The position numbers were made by a program, and so were the translations under genes. Below the pieces are notes generated by a model that was not told the origin of the DNA, did not search any database, and saw nothing but the letters and a program-made list of their open reading frames with translations. From Populus alba (lineage: Eukaryota > Streptophyta > Magnoliopsida > Malpighiales > Salicaceae): 64,000 nt of DNA. Location: assembly GCF_005239225.2 (NCBI RefSeq), contig NC_133292.1, positions 10,512,985 to 10,576,984 on the forward strand. Direction: 5' to 3'. This document shows, piece by piece, positions 48,798-60,904 of the stretch; the first letter of the stretch is position 1; every line of letters starts with the position of its first letter.

Positions 48798-50600
48798 CAG
48801 TAAACAAGGCAACGCACGTTATTCCCATATAAAATTGATGATATTATGCAGGTTTTGTTAGATATGTCTTGATTATACTATGATATATCTCCACTGTCTT
48901 TTTCGAGACAATATCTAAAGCCATAGAAAAGTGTGATTTCAGACTAATAGCTGAAATAAGCTTGTGTTTCAAGTTCCTTTGTGTTTCTGGTTCTGGTAGA
49001 GTTGCATCTACAAGACCACAGATTCTCCAGCAAAAACTCTACGCATTTAGTATTTTGGGTTGAACACTACAAATTGTTGGCACACAGAAATAGAATGCTG
49101 GCGTCCATCCCTTCCAGGACACTTCTTGGAAATGTTAGCAGTACATGTTGGAGCTTGTTTTGGATAGAAAAATGTTCAGTGGAATCATATGATCTTATCC
49201 CTAAATTAGCAATTGCTGACGTCCAAGAAAGACCTTAGATCAAAATTCCAAGTTGTGGAGTTTTAAGAATAGTTGAACCCACTACACCCATTTTATTCCT
49301 CAGGCCACCCATGAGACTGTCGATGCTTGTTTCTTTCGGAGGATTCCCCACTCTGTGGTCAAAATCGATTGCGTGGGCTGTCCACAGCTCTATAAAAGAA
49401 CGCATCTTATTCCAGGTTTGTGGAGATGGGGACACAGGATCGCATGCGAGCTGGGCCTTTACGATCAAATAAAAGGCAGAGCTGGTTTGGAAGTGGAGAA
49501 ACGAGTACCATAGGACGACCGAAGGCCAGTTGATTATGAACAAGCAATTTAGGAATTGAAGTTGGCCCGCGCGAGGCCTCTGTTCTGTGGGCATCAGAAA
49601 GACATTGACACGTTCCCACATGTGAGCTTGTTTCACAGTATAATTATAGTTATTTTTTAAATAATTTTTTATATTAAAAATATATATTAATAATTTTTTT
49701 ATTTTTTAAAATTTATTATATTAATTTAAAGTTAATAAAAAAATAAAATTTTTTTTTTTTTTTAAAAATATTTTTAAAATACAAAAATAAATAAACTAAA
49801 ATGCAGTGTGATGGCAAGAACGGCTAGAATGCTGCTCAATTAGGAAATATTGAATGCAGTCAAGTAGAAAGCTTTTTTTCTTTTTTTAACAGCCAAAGTA
49901 ACCCTCGCTGCTCACTAAAATTAAATTCAAGATTTTTTTTCCTCTTGAATTTGAATTCAAAATGATAATGTGAGTGCAGATTCACTGTCATCCTTGAAAT
50001 TAAAGTTCAACAACTATAAACCAATGACAGAATCTATTTATTTAAAAGAGCTAAATTGTCAATATGATTTTTTTTTAATAGTAAAAAAAATATAATATAT
50101 TTTTTACATGCACTTCAATGAAAAAAAAAATCATTTTAACAACAGAGACCATATATATGTCATGATGATAGTGCCCGCTGTAGGGCTAGTATAGTAGTAT
50201 CAGAACGTCTAGAGATCCTCCCTTGAAAGCGTATTTGCTAGGCTTTTGAGATAGCTTAGTTGAGCTCGTTTCATTCTACATGATTCAACCATCTAGAAGG
50301 TCTGTCCACAACAACTAGAGAGCTACAACGATGTCAAAGAAGGGTAATCTAATTCTAATTCAATTCGAGTATTTACCTTTAATTTGAACAATATTATAAA
50401 AATAAAACCAAATGAACAGGCCATCCGTTCCAGCGCCGGCTGCAGCAAGTTCTTTGTAATCTGTCTACACTGAAGAATGCCCACATACAATAAAAGAAAC
50501 AGTAATGAAGTATAAATCAAGGTTGGTATTTTATTTTTTCAATTAAAATAAAATGTTTTAATTTTAAATTATTTTGGCATGCAGTTTCAAGGTTGTACTG

Positions 50601-50603
<3 letters not shown>

Positions 50604-50637
<34 letters not shown>
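50604..50637. repeat. (TA)n microsatellite
   Basis: About 17 TA units in AT-rich intergenic DNA. Confidence 0.9.
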
Positions 50638-50641
<4 letters not shown>

Positions 50642-51419
50642 CAAACATAATTCAAATTCAAGATAAATTAATTATAAATTATGCAATACAAACACAATGC
50701 CAAACAAATATAATTTTAAAATTTAAAATATTTTTAAATAGTCAAGATTAAATAGATAACTTAAATAAAAATATCAAAATATTATGAAAGTAAAATGTTT
50801 TAACAAAAATATTTTAAATATAAAGTTACGTCAATATTATCAAGGCTAATGAAATATAAAACATTTTTTATTTTGCTCAAATTCCTACAAAGTATAAACA
50901 TGAAAAAAATAACATGAATATAAACCATATATATTAGTGATAAATCTAATTTTAAAAAATTAATATTATTGTTAATGAAAATAGTAATAATAATTTTTAA
51001 TATTATTATTAATAGCATTGTTATTGAAAATAGTAATGAAAAAGAGTTTTTTATAATTGGATGGTTTAATTAATTAAATTAAATAAGGTTCAATTTGATT
51101 TAATGACTTTTTAAGAGCGGAATGGAAACATATGGAATGAAACCGGAATATTTTAGGCGGAATTTAGCAGAAAAATCTGGAACAAATCCGAGATTTAAAA
51201 TAAAATAAAATTTATTTATTTTATTTTATTTTTTTAAATTAATATAAAATGTTTCCATCATTCTAAACGAAATGAAATAGAACTGACAACCTTCTTATAA
51301 CTTAATCTTTTATGGGTTGTATGCTGATGCACAAGTGGATGGTTTCGAGTTCGAAGGCTGGCAGAGAAGGTATACCATACCGTACCGTAGCCTTGACGGA
51401 CACGTTGACCTTCGGCCAC

Positions 51420-51425
51420 TATAAA
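51420..51425 (+). promoter_or_regulatory. TATA box of amidase 1
   Basis: TATAAA about 100 bp before the ATG at 51524, in CCACTATAAAGC. Its presence suggests the gene may still be transcribed despite the nonsense codon (inference). Confidence 0.55.
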
Positions 51426-51523
51426 GCTAAGCATTTCCATCTGCTCCATGTCAATAATAGTCATCGAGGAGAGGAAAACAAAACCCTCCGACGGTCCTCT
51501 CTTCTGCACCGTTAAAAAGCATC

Positions 51524-53858
51524 ATGGACACAGTCAAAGGTTCACAATTCACAATCAAGGAAGCCACAATCCAAGAAACCCAACAAGCATTCACTGAAAA
51601 CAAATTAACCTCAAAACAGTTAGTCAACTTCTACTTGAACCAAATCCAAGAACTGAATCCTCTACTTCACAGCGTGCTAGAAGTCAATCCAGACGCGTTA
51701 GATCAAGCTGAAAAGGCTGATCAAGAAAGGGAAAGAAATCAGGGCCGGCGGTTCCTGGGGGACTTGCATGGGATCCCAGTGCTGTTGAAGGACAACATTG
51801 CTACAAAAGATAAGTTGAGCACCACTGCTGGGTCCCATGCCCTTTTGGGGTCCGAGGTTGCACGTGATGCTCACGTGGTGGAGAGATTGAGGAATGCTGG
51901 TGCTGTGATTTTAGGGAAGGCGAGTCTTAGTGAGTGGAGTCATTTTAGGTCCGATGGCATTCCTAGTGGTTGGTGTGCTAGAGGAGGTCAAGCTGTGGTT
52001 AGTTTCTTTCCCTTTCCCTTTATGTTTTTGGTTCTGCATTTTATGCTCTCATTGTAGTTAGTAACTTGTTATAAACCTTGATAAATTTGTGACACTACTT
52101 ACCCTCATAGTGCAAGATGTGCTCGTCGCGACTGCCCCATTTGCGTTGTTAGTGGCCCAAACCAATGGTTTATAACTGTAGAACTGGATGAATGATGATA
52201 CATCGCAATGAAGATTTTCTCGAGTTGTTTCTACCGTAGGCTTAATTTAGTCAATTACCTCTAATCTTGATCGCTAAATGTATGAGTATGATAGAAAGTA
52301 TTGGAAAACAAATTTATAAAGGAATCCTCAATGTTGAGCTCTCTTTCTTTTCTTTTGTCTTTTGTTTGTTAAATTTTATTACCGATTCTGCTGTTTTGAT
52401 TTTTTTTAATTCAAGCATTCAAATTTTGTGCAATGATCAATTACCAAGTGTGACAATAATAGAAAATGCATCAATTTTTATGTGGGATGTGCAGAATCCA
52501 TATGTGGAAGGGGGCGATCCATGTGGATCAAGCAGTGGATCAGCAATATCTGTAGCTGCAAACATGGTGGCAGTATCACTGGGGACTGAAACTGATGGCT
52601 CTATCCTCTGCCCATCAGATCACAACTCAGTTGTTGGGCTCAAGCCAACTGTCGGACTCACCAGCCGCTCTGGTGTGATCCCAATTTCATCCCGCCAGGA
52701 CTCAGTTGGGTGAGTAAACCAGCAAAACTAAGTATAGGTGTTAAGTATAAATTAGTTGACTGATCTGTAACTTGCCATTTATGGTTTGCAGATGTTTATC
52801 CGATGATTTTTCGTTGAAATGAAAATGCAGGCCTATATGCAGGACAGTATCAGATGTTGTGTATTTGCTTGATGCAATTGTTGGTTTTGACCCAAGAGAT
52901 TGCGAAGCAACGAAAGAAGCATCCGAGTTTATCCCCGCAGATGGTTATAAAAAGTCTCTGAAAAAAGATGGTCTCGAAGGAAAGAGACTGGGAATAGTCA
53001 GAAATCCATTTGAGACATATTTCAAGGATCCAGTGATTGTATCAACATTTGATCACCATCTGGAAGTATTGAGGTACGTATTGAACACGAGCAGAGATAG
53101 GTCCTATAAACTTGGACACAATCACACACATCAATGTTGATACTCCAGTCGTGTTACAAAACTTTACCCCTGGAAATTGTAGCCGAGGAGGTGCAACTGT
53201 AGTGGATAATCTTGAAATTGCAAACATCGATGTCATTATGGATCCCGATCAAAGTGGTGAAGATTTGGTGATGCTAGCTGAGTTCAAGGAAACCATCAAT
53301 AAGTACTTAGAAGAGCTCGTCAAATCTCCTGTGAGATCACTGGCAGACATTATAGCTTTGAACACCAATAATCCTGAACTGGTTAGTTATTTCTGAATTT
53401 AGTGATTTTTTGCTTTTTTGCCAAGCAAAATGAAGTTGGCTGAGAAACTTAACTCGCTCTCAATCAATTTACAAAATAATCTGGCACTCAATTTGTGCTT
53501 CCCTATCAACGAGGAGATTCCTGCATGTTTCTGCGTTTGATTTAATAGATGGCATACATGCCATTGTCTGTTTCAGGAAAACCTGGACATACATGGTCAG
53601 GAACTACTTATCAAGTCGGAGAAGACAAATGGGCTCGGAGAGGAGGAGATGAAGGCAGTGAAGCATATGGAAAGTCTGTCACAAGAAGGATTTGAAAAAA
53701 TGATGAAGGAGAATGAGTTGGATGCCATGGTGACACTCGGTGCAGCTGCTTCTACTGTGCTAGCTATTGGAGGTTACCCCGCAATTACAGTTCCAGCAGG
53801 GTATGGCAGCAGTGCAATGCCATTTGGTATCTGTTTTGGGGGACTGAAAGGCATGTAG
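51524..53858 (+). CDS. Amidase-signature family protein, C-terminally truncated (amidase 1)
   Basis: Amidase-signature hydrolase; the family cleaves amide bonds with a Lys-cisSer-Ser triad. Exons 51524-51997, 52495-52709, 52831-53073, 53183-53381 and 53577-53858 join to 470 aa. Lys89 (GIPVLLKDN), Ser170 (DPCGSSSGSA) and Ser194 (GTETDGSI) occupy the triad positions, spaced as in FAAH (24 residues between the serines). The C-terminus stops at GGLKGM followed by TAG at 53856-53858. Beyond it the same frame stays open for 27 more codons, reading TKLIEIAYSFEQAT, before TGA at 53937-53939, which aligns with the end region of amidase 2. It also lacks the signal peptide of amidase 2, starting MDTVKGSQFTI. 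It could be a recent pseudogene or a shortened functional form; substrate unknown. Confidence 0.85.
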
Positions 53859-54382
53859 ACGAAGCTGATTGAGATTGCTTATTCTTTTGAGCAGGCTACA
53901 CTGTCTCGCAAGCCTCCTTGTCCTTCTCTTTGTACTTGAGCCCAAAGTTTTCCCACTACGTTTTGAAATAAACATTTGCTACTGCATTTCATATCTTCAA
54001 TCTCCTCTCTCCCTCTCTGATTTAGAGTCCAGCCAATAGATTTGGCCGATCTGTAACTCGCCGGAACAAGAGAGATTGGAGGATTTCATTTAATTTTAGA
54101 TGCCAAGCCAGTGTTTGTAAACAATTTTAGTCGAATATCAAGAAAGATACTTGGACAGGTTCTTGTTGACATTGAACTGATGCTTTCAGCGTGAATGCAA
54201 TTTAGAAAGGGTGATATCTGATTGTTTAGATAATCCCTGGCACAAAGGAAAAAAATTGTTGCTTTAAAATTTTGAGAACTCTTGTTATTCTCTGAATATT
54301 ATCCAAAACAAAGAAAGAACTCACTAAAATTAAGGTTTCGAAAAGCAATTTAAGTCACTTAAACTTGGGATTCCCAAGGATT

Positions 54383-54467
<85 letters not shown>

Positions 54468-57273
54468 GTACTTGCTGACATTATGGACATAACTTTTGCA
54501 GGCACATATAATTCAAACTAAAGCTGTCTTCCTCGTCTTGTTTATTTTCTCCCTAAAACTAAAAAATATGTGAAAAAAAAATAATCTAAGTTAATTCAAT
54601 TTATAACTTTAAAACACCTTCTAATATGTTCTAAAACTCAAAATCAAACACAATCTAATCCATACTAATTATTTTTTGTAGGTACTGATACCTTAATAAT
54701 ATTTTTATTTTGTTTTAAGTTTAGCCTATATATAATCTTTTTGTATTTAGATTAACTTTATTCCTTTTAGATTATTGTGATCACATCATGCAATATCAAT
54801 GAAACTTCAGCCTCCTTCTCTTTTATTTTTGTATTTCTTTGGATTGTTTTAACAGTATCCTCCTTTTTCCATTGGCTTTCTAATACAATTAAAGCCAAGG
54901 AATAAGAATCAAAGAACAAAGAAGATGAGATTCTTTAGAAGATGGAATCACACAAAAACCCTAATTTACAGTTTTATAACTAAACAATTCTCTTACAATA
55001 GTTTACCCTCGAAAAATGGATTACAACCTCTTAAATAAGTCTTTTATTTACTTTACATGTGAATAATCAAAGTTCTAATTCAAATAGATAAATAACATAA
55101 AACCTGGAAAATAAGCTAAATTTATGAAATAAACAAGAAAATATCAAAATTGGTATTGAAGGTCTTTTTGATCTCGGCTAGTTACAAAAAGCATATCTAT
55201 TATAAAACAAAACTTATAGATTTTTCTTAAAAAATTAAGTCGATCCAATAATTAGATATAAAAGTTATGAGTATTTTTTTTATCAAGTAGGTGGTTTGTT
55301 GCGACGAAACCTCTTCTTGAACTTGTATTTGTCTATCTTATTTAAATGCATAACTACCAAGCTATGAATATGGTCATAATATAATAAATTCACATATGAT
55401 TGATAAAAAAACTCCTACATCACTTTCTTTATCTTTTTTTAACAGTCGAGAACTAAAACTTTAGTAAAATGAAGTTATAAAACCAAAATGTCAAAACTAA
55501 AAACAACAAAGATAAAAAATGTAAAAATTAAAATTTAAGAGATCAAAATGAATATTTACACACCTGATTACTTATAATATAAAAGGCATGGCTCTTTTAC
55601 TATAGGCATCTTTATTGTTATCCCTCTCACATTTCACTATGGAATTGTAACAGTGAGATATTTGAAAATTTTTAATTTGATCCTTAAAATTTTGATTTAC
55701 ACAATTGAGCCCTTTAAAGCACAAATGAAGCCCAATTGCTTCTTTTTCTTTTTTCTTTTTTTTTTTAATTAGGGGGGGTGAAGGTTCAATTGAAAAGATA
55801 AGAGACTCAAGTAAAAAACACGGGTAACATAAGATAACCTTGAAATTTGTTTCAAAATTTCATTTTCATCCCCCCATCTTTTTTAGCTATTGGGTGACTG
55901 GTCCTTACAATTTTAACAAAATACATTTTGATACCAAACTTTATTTTTCTCTTTCTTAATCATTTTTTGGGTGGGGGAGAGAGAAAAAATTGTCAGTTTT
56001 TGGCTTAGAGAGAGAAAATTATTGTTGGGGAAGATTTAAGCCACCAAAACATTCTATATTTATGTTAAAAGATTCCATATGATGAGAGGGGGTTAAGACT
56101 ATGTGTTTTTTTTATCTTGAAAATACCTAAAAAACATATATGAGCTTGGGAAGATTTTTAGTTTCAGGTTGATTTCGGGGTTTGGCGCGATTTTTTGTTT
56201 TGTTTTTGGAGATCATGTATTGGCTTAACAAGATTTCTATAGTGTTTTCTAGATATTTTGGGTAAAAAAATGGGTTTAAAATTGGTTTTAAGGTTAAAAA
56301 AAAGAGCCCTATTTTTCTAGCCATACTAGCGGCTAGATTTTGGGATTTACAGACAATGTGTCATTTGCTAAGACAAGTATGTTATTTTTTTTTATTTTGA
56401 GAAAGAATAGGGCGAATAACGTCTGTCCTATTCACTTAAAAAAAAAGTCCCGCTTGTGTGGGCCTAGACTTACAAGTCCCTGCACGAGGCCTTTCTTTGT
56501 GGGCCAGGTGCTGACCCTGGCTTGCCAAGCCCACAACACCTGGTCTCATTCTATTTTATTTTCTATTTTTTATATATAATTTTTTTAAATTACTATTTGT
56601 TATATGTATTTTTAAAATAATTTTTGCATTTGTGTTTTGATTAATACCTCTTCTATGTGATTGTTTTGGCTTATCTAACATTTTTGAAATAAGAATTTTT
56701 TTTCATTATATAGATTGTTTAATTTTTTTTGAGATTATTGTGGTTTATTTATAATTTTTTTTTATTTTTTTTATATGGACTAAAATTATTTTATAAAATA
56801 AAATCATTTATTTTTTTATAAAAATTTTAATATATGCAGCTTTGCATAAAAAAATTTCTTTTTATTTATTCAACAAATTTTATGTGTTGTTGATTTTTAT
56901 TACAAATTGATTTTCATAAATAAATTTTTTAAATACAATTAAATAAATGATTCGTATTACAATGTTAAATATTTTGACTTGCCTCTATTTTTTAATTTTT
57001 CTATTCTTTTTATTATTAATAATTTTATTTATTTATTTAAATAATTATTAATTTATTTAATTAAATATTTACATATTTAGTTAAAAGGCATTATGGATAC
57101 ATTTTAGCAATTCACGGTACAAATGTGAGATTGATTGAATTACAGAGAACCTCTAAGCTATTTTAATTTGTTTGATACTTAAAAATTAAATGGCCTTGCC
57201 ATTTCGCTTTCCTCATTGGGTCCCTAAGCCCAAAATTTCTCTAGAAACTAAAGTTTCTCTAGAGCGCAGACAG
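53859..57273. other. Intergenic DNA between the two amidase genes
   Basis: Contains the out-of-use coding tail of amidase 1 (to 53939) and an AATAAA at 53967-53972. A compound (CT)n(TA)n microsatellite lies at 54386-54461. A ~2.5 kb AT-rich stretch follows without recognisable genes. Around 56420-56550 a less AT-rich patch (GTGTGGGCC, GGCCAGGTGCTGACCC) shows no coding pattern. An upstream in-frame ATG at 57190 lies in the last part but is not preferred as the amidase 2 start. Confidence 0.6.
54386..54461. repeat. Compound (CT)n-(TA)n microsatellite
   Basis: About 14 CT units run directly into about 23 TA units, about 450 bp downstream of the amidase 1 frame end. Confidence 0.95.
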
Positions 57274-59676
57274 ATGGCGGTCAACCTCCCTTCTTCTTCC
57301 CTTGTCCCACCCTTGATCTTCCTCTTCTTAATATTCATCACAGTCAATGGCCAAAATTTCACAATCCCAGAATCAACCATAGAGGAAATCCAACAAGCCT
57401 TCGCCGAAAGTAAACTGACGTCAACACAACTCGTAGACTTCTACATAAACCAAATCAAAACCCTCAATCCCCTGCTTCACAGGATTATAGAAGTCAACCC
57501 AGATGCACGTGATCAAGCTAAAAATGCTGATGAAGAAAGGAGAGAGAATCGGGGTAGGAGAAGCTTAGGGGACTTACATGGGATCCCAGTGTTGTTAAAG
57601 GACACGATTGGGACTAAAGATAAGTTGAACACATCAGCTGGATCCTACGCTTTGGTGGGTTCAGTGGTGGCCAGAGATGCAAGCGTTGTAGAGAAGTTGA
57701 GAAAGGCTGGTGCAGTTATAATGGGAAAAGCTAGTCTTAGTGAATGGTACAAGTTTCGTTCTTTAAGTCATGTACCTAATGGTTGGTGTGCAAGATCTGG
57801 ACAAGGAGTGGTTAAGCTCTCTCATTTTATGTCTTCAAATATTTTTTTTAGTTTATTTAGTCTTACACTTGAATTTTTTATGAGGTTAATAGCATTTTAT
57901 AGTGCTAGCCACTGTCACAACATGAATGGTCTGGTCTGTCTTTGGCTGGAAAAATGCACATTGCTTGTCTATTAATATGTTGGAACGTTTAATGTTGATA
58001 ATGTTAATTTCTGAATTTCTTTACAATTATGAGTAAATAATTTCAGGAGTAATCTTATGTTATATATCCTGATAGGTTATCTCTTCCTAGATAAATGAGG
58101 GCTGCATTGCAGTGTAGTTTCACAACAATGAACCTTGCAATAATCAAAATACACAAAAATGATGAGAATCCCTTTACCAATGCCAAGGTTGCATGGTTGG
58201 GTTGATACATGAGAACTTGTTATTGTGCCCAGTTTCTTGAAGCACACGTGGACTAATAATACTAGGATTAACCAAAAAGTCTGTAGTCCCTAACGGAAGT
58301 CAATGCTTGACATGTGAAAACATGCAGAATCCTTACCTTGTAACAGGGGATCCATGTGGCTCAAGCAGTGGATCAGCAATTTCAGTAGCCGCAAACATGG
58401 TGGCAGTATCACTTGGATCTGAGACTCATAGTTCCATCATATGTCCCTCTGATCATAACTCTGCTGTAGGTCTCAAACCCACTGTGGGTCTCACTAGCCG
58501 TGCTGGTGTTATTCCAGTTGCGCCTAGCCTAGACACCATTGGGTAAGATCATATTTCTTGATCATTACCTAACCAGTAACAAACCTGACAAAATAACTCT
58601 TATAGGACTAAGCCATAACATCTGCAATCTTCTAGCAAAGAATGAATTTCTCAATGATGAACTGGCAGGCCTGTAACCAGGACAGTGTCTGATGCAGTGC
58701 GAGTACTAGATGTAATTGTGGGTTTTGATCCAAGAGATTATGAGGCAACACAAAGAGCAGCCAAGTTCATACCTGCTGGTGGTTACAAGCAATTCCTCAA
58801 TCCAAACGGGCTCAAAGGAAAGATATTGGGCATAGTTAGGAACCCATTTTTGAAGTTGTTGAATGAATCTATATTTCCTATCTTTGAGCATCATCTGAAC
58901 ACATTAAGGTAAAGTATTGAACTAGGCATAAATGGTTTTCAATATGAAGTTTTATTCTTTTTCTAGTCCAGTTTATATGATGTGCATTTGATCTTGAAAA
59001 ATGTAGGGAAAGAGGTGCCACTGTAGTGGACAATCTTGAGATAGCAAACATAAACACTATTGTCAATCCATCACGAAGCGGTGAACTGACACTAATGATG
59101 GCCGAGTTCAAACTCTCCTTAAATGATTACCTGAAAGATCTTATCATTTCTCCAGTCTGGTCACTTGCTGATATTATAGCCTTCAACAAAAATAACCCCG
59201 ATCTAGTGAGTGCTATATTTCTCTCCTTTGTTACACCTGGCCTTAGAAAGCCCAGCTGATTATAATGTTTCTGTTAAATGCAGGAGAAGAATAAAGAGTA
59301 TGGTCAGGATACATTCATGGCAGCGGAGAAGACGAATGGCATTGGAGAGAAAGAAAGGAAAGCTATAGAGTTGATGGAAAAACTCTCACAAAATGGTTTT
59401 GAGAAACTGATGATGGAAAATAATTTGGATGCAATGGTGACACCAGGTTCAGGTGCCACATCCGTGCTGGCAATTGGTGGATACCCTGGGATTACTGTCC
59501 CAGCTGGATATGATATCAATGGAATGCCTTTTGGGATCTGTTTTGGTGGATTAAAAGATACTGAACCAAAGCTAATTGAGATTGCTTATGACTTTGAGCA
59601 AGCTACAATGATGAGAGAGCCTCCTCTTCTTGAATCTTTTCAAATGACTCCAGAATTTCTTTCTGGAAGTTTGTAA
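57274..59676 (+). CDS. Secreted amidase-signature family protein (amidase 2)
   Basis: Tandem paralogue of amidase 1 with the same five-exon structure: 57274-57810, 58328-58542, 58669-58908, 59007-59205, 59284-59676, 527 aa. I start at MAVNLPSSS because it opens a clear signal peptide (hydrophobic PPLIFLFLIFITVNG, likely cut before QNFT); ATG 57190 would add 28 residues ahead of it. Lys109 (GIPVLLKDT), Ser191 (DPCGSSSGSA) and Ser215 keep the triad positions. The nucleophile loop reads SETHSSI where amidase 1 has TETDGSI and FAAH has TDIGGSI, so both loop glycines are replaced. The tail is complete (DTEPKLIEIAYDFEQAT). An AATAAA lies at 59845-59850. Probably enters the secretory pathway; substrate unknown. 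Confidence 0.9.
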
Positions 59677-60001
59677 CATACTAATGATGACTGGTTTGTA
59701 TACAAGGACTTTTCCCCTTGTGCTGGTAGAGATAAGTTGCTGCATTGATTCAGAAAATCATCCAGGACACCTTAAAACCGGAAAAGGCCCTTGTATATAT
59801 TATTAACTCGTAGTTGCTCGTAAGATATTCTGACTTTCAAGCTCAATAAAGCCTTGATTGTTTGCGGTCTTTGAACTTGTCTTGATTTCTCCTCTGAAAT
59901 GGAAACTAGCCATTGTCTGCATGTCATTGAATAATGGGGTCCAAAGTTATCCTGATGGCTAGGAGTATTGCTTCAAAAGGGTATCTATAACATTCCCTTT
60001 T

Positions 60002-60003
<2 letters not shown>

Positions 60004-60032
<29 letters not shown>

Positions 60033-60033
60033 T
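60004..60033. repeat. (ATC)n microsatellite
   Basis: About ten consecutive ATC/TCA units in the amidase 2 to CCCH interval. Confidence 0.95.
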
Positions 60034-60496
60034 TGGATTGTGGAGGGATTTTATGTAGACCTAATTCCAAAAGAAATTTGATGTTTCATGGTTTGACGAA
60101 AAAAAAGAAAGAATTTCAACTTGTTAAATCGTGTTCTAAAATCCAACTCTTTAGGTGTCAAAACTCAAAAAGCTGGCCTAATAAATGCCTCGTGTTAAAT
60201 TATCTGTTTTGTAATTATCTATTTTTTTAAGAATTTTGTAAATTAAAATGGTTTGGGCCTGGGTTTTGATTTTCTTAAATTTCAACAGGCTTACTCTCTA
60301 GGTATGGAAATTTCCATCCAGAAAATAGGCGTAAGGGCTGGCCCATCAGCAATTCTAAATCTTGTGTTAATTAAAACAAAGGAATTAATTAGGATGGTTA
60401 TTAAATTCCAAAAAGGCGTTTGCTATTTCACATTTAAAAACTTTGACTCAGACTGCCTCCTAAAAGCAAATAAGAATCACCTATATAACATTACAA

Positions 60497-60541
60497 AAAC
60501 CCTAGCAAATCTGAATCATCTCAATTTGGCGGCTAGGGTTT
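60497..60541. promoter_or_regulatory. Inverted telo-box pair in CCCH gene promoter
   Basis: AAACCCTAGC (60497-60506) and GCTAGGGTTT (60532-60541) form a perfect 10-bp inverted pair about 30 bp upstream of the TATA box. AAACCCTA telo boxes are known in plant genes of the translation and cell-division programmes; function here is inferred. Confidence 0.6.
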
Positions 60542-60567
60542 AGTTCCCTTTTCATGTCCGGACTCTG

Positions 60568-60575
60568 TATATAAG
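60568..60575 (+). promoter_or_regulatory. TATA box of CCCH zinc-finger gene
   Basis: TATATAAG in TCTGTATATAAGCC, about 330 bp before the ATG. The long gap fits a leader containing an intron that ends at 60900. Confidence 0.65.
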
Positions 60576-60904
60576 CCTGTTTGTTAAAGCTATTCTCTTC
60601 TGGGTTTTGCCTATATTCTTTTATCTACCATTCATTACTTGTTCAAGTCCGTCTCAAATTCTATCGATTTCCTTCAGTTTTCTTGGGTTTTAATCCAATA
60701 TCCATCTGGGTTTTCGTTTCTTTACTCAATCTTGATTCATTGATTCAGCACCGAACCAAAAGTTCTTATCTTTAGTGAAAAGTTTGTGGCTTGGTGTTAA
60801 AGATTGCATCTTTGTTGATTGTTTTGTTAGTCTAGTATCATAAATCAAGGGTTTTTGAGGCTTGCTAATTCTTCTGAATAAGTTTGATTTTGCATTGTAG
60901 AAAT

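Larger units (their letters stand above)
48371..51523. other. eIF4B-like 3' flank to amidase 1 promoter
   Basis: 3' UTR and flank come first, including a 43-bp tandem duplication (48711-48797). At 49235-49640 a less AT-rich block is open in more than one minus-strand frame but resembles no known protein. From 49640 to 51250 the sequence is strongly AT-rich with a (TA)n tract at 50604-50637. The last ~250 bp has a TATA box and leader of amidase 1. Confidence 0.55.
59677..60904. other. Amidase 2 3' flank and CCCH gene promoter/leader
   Basis: Amidase 2 3' UTR extends to about 59860. A trinucleotide (ATC)n tract of about ten units lies at 60004-60033. GGCCCA/TGGGCC words occur near 60254 and 60340. 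An inverted pair of telo-box-like motifs is at 60497-60541 and a TATA box at 60568. An acceptor-like ATTGTAG ends at 60900, five bases before the CCCH start, suggesting an intron in the 5' UTR. Confidence 0.6.

Noticed and set aside
57190..57273. Upstream in-frame ATG for amidase 2
   Set aside because: Would place 28 polar/basic residues before the signal peptide; the second ATG gives a proper secretory start.
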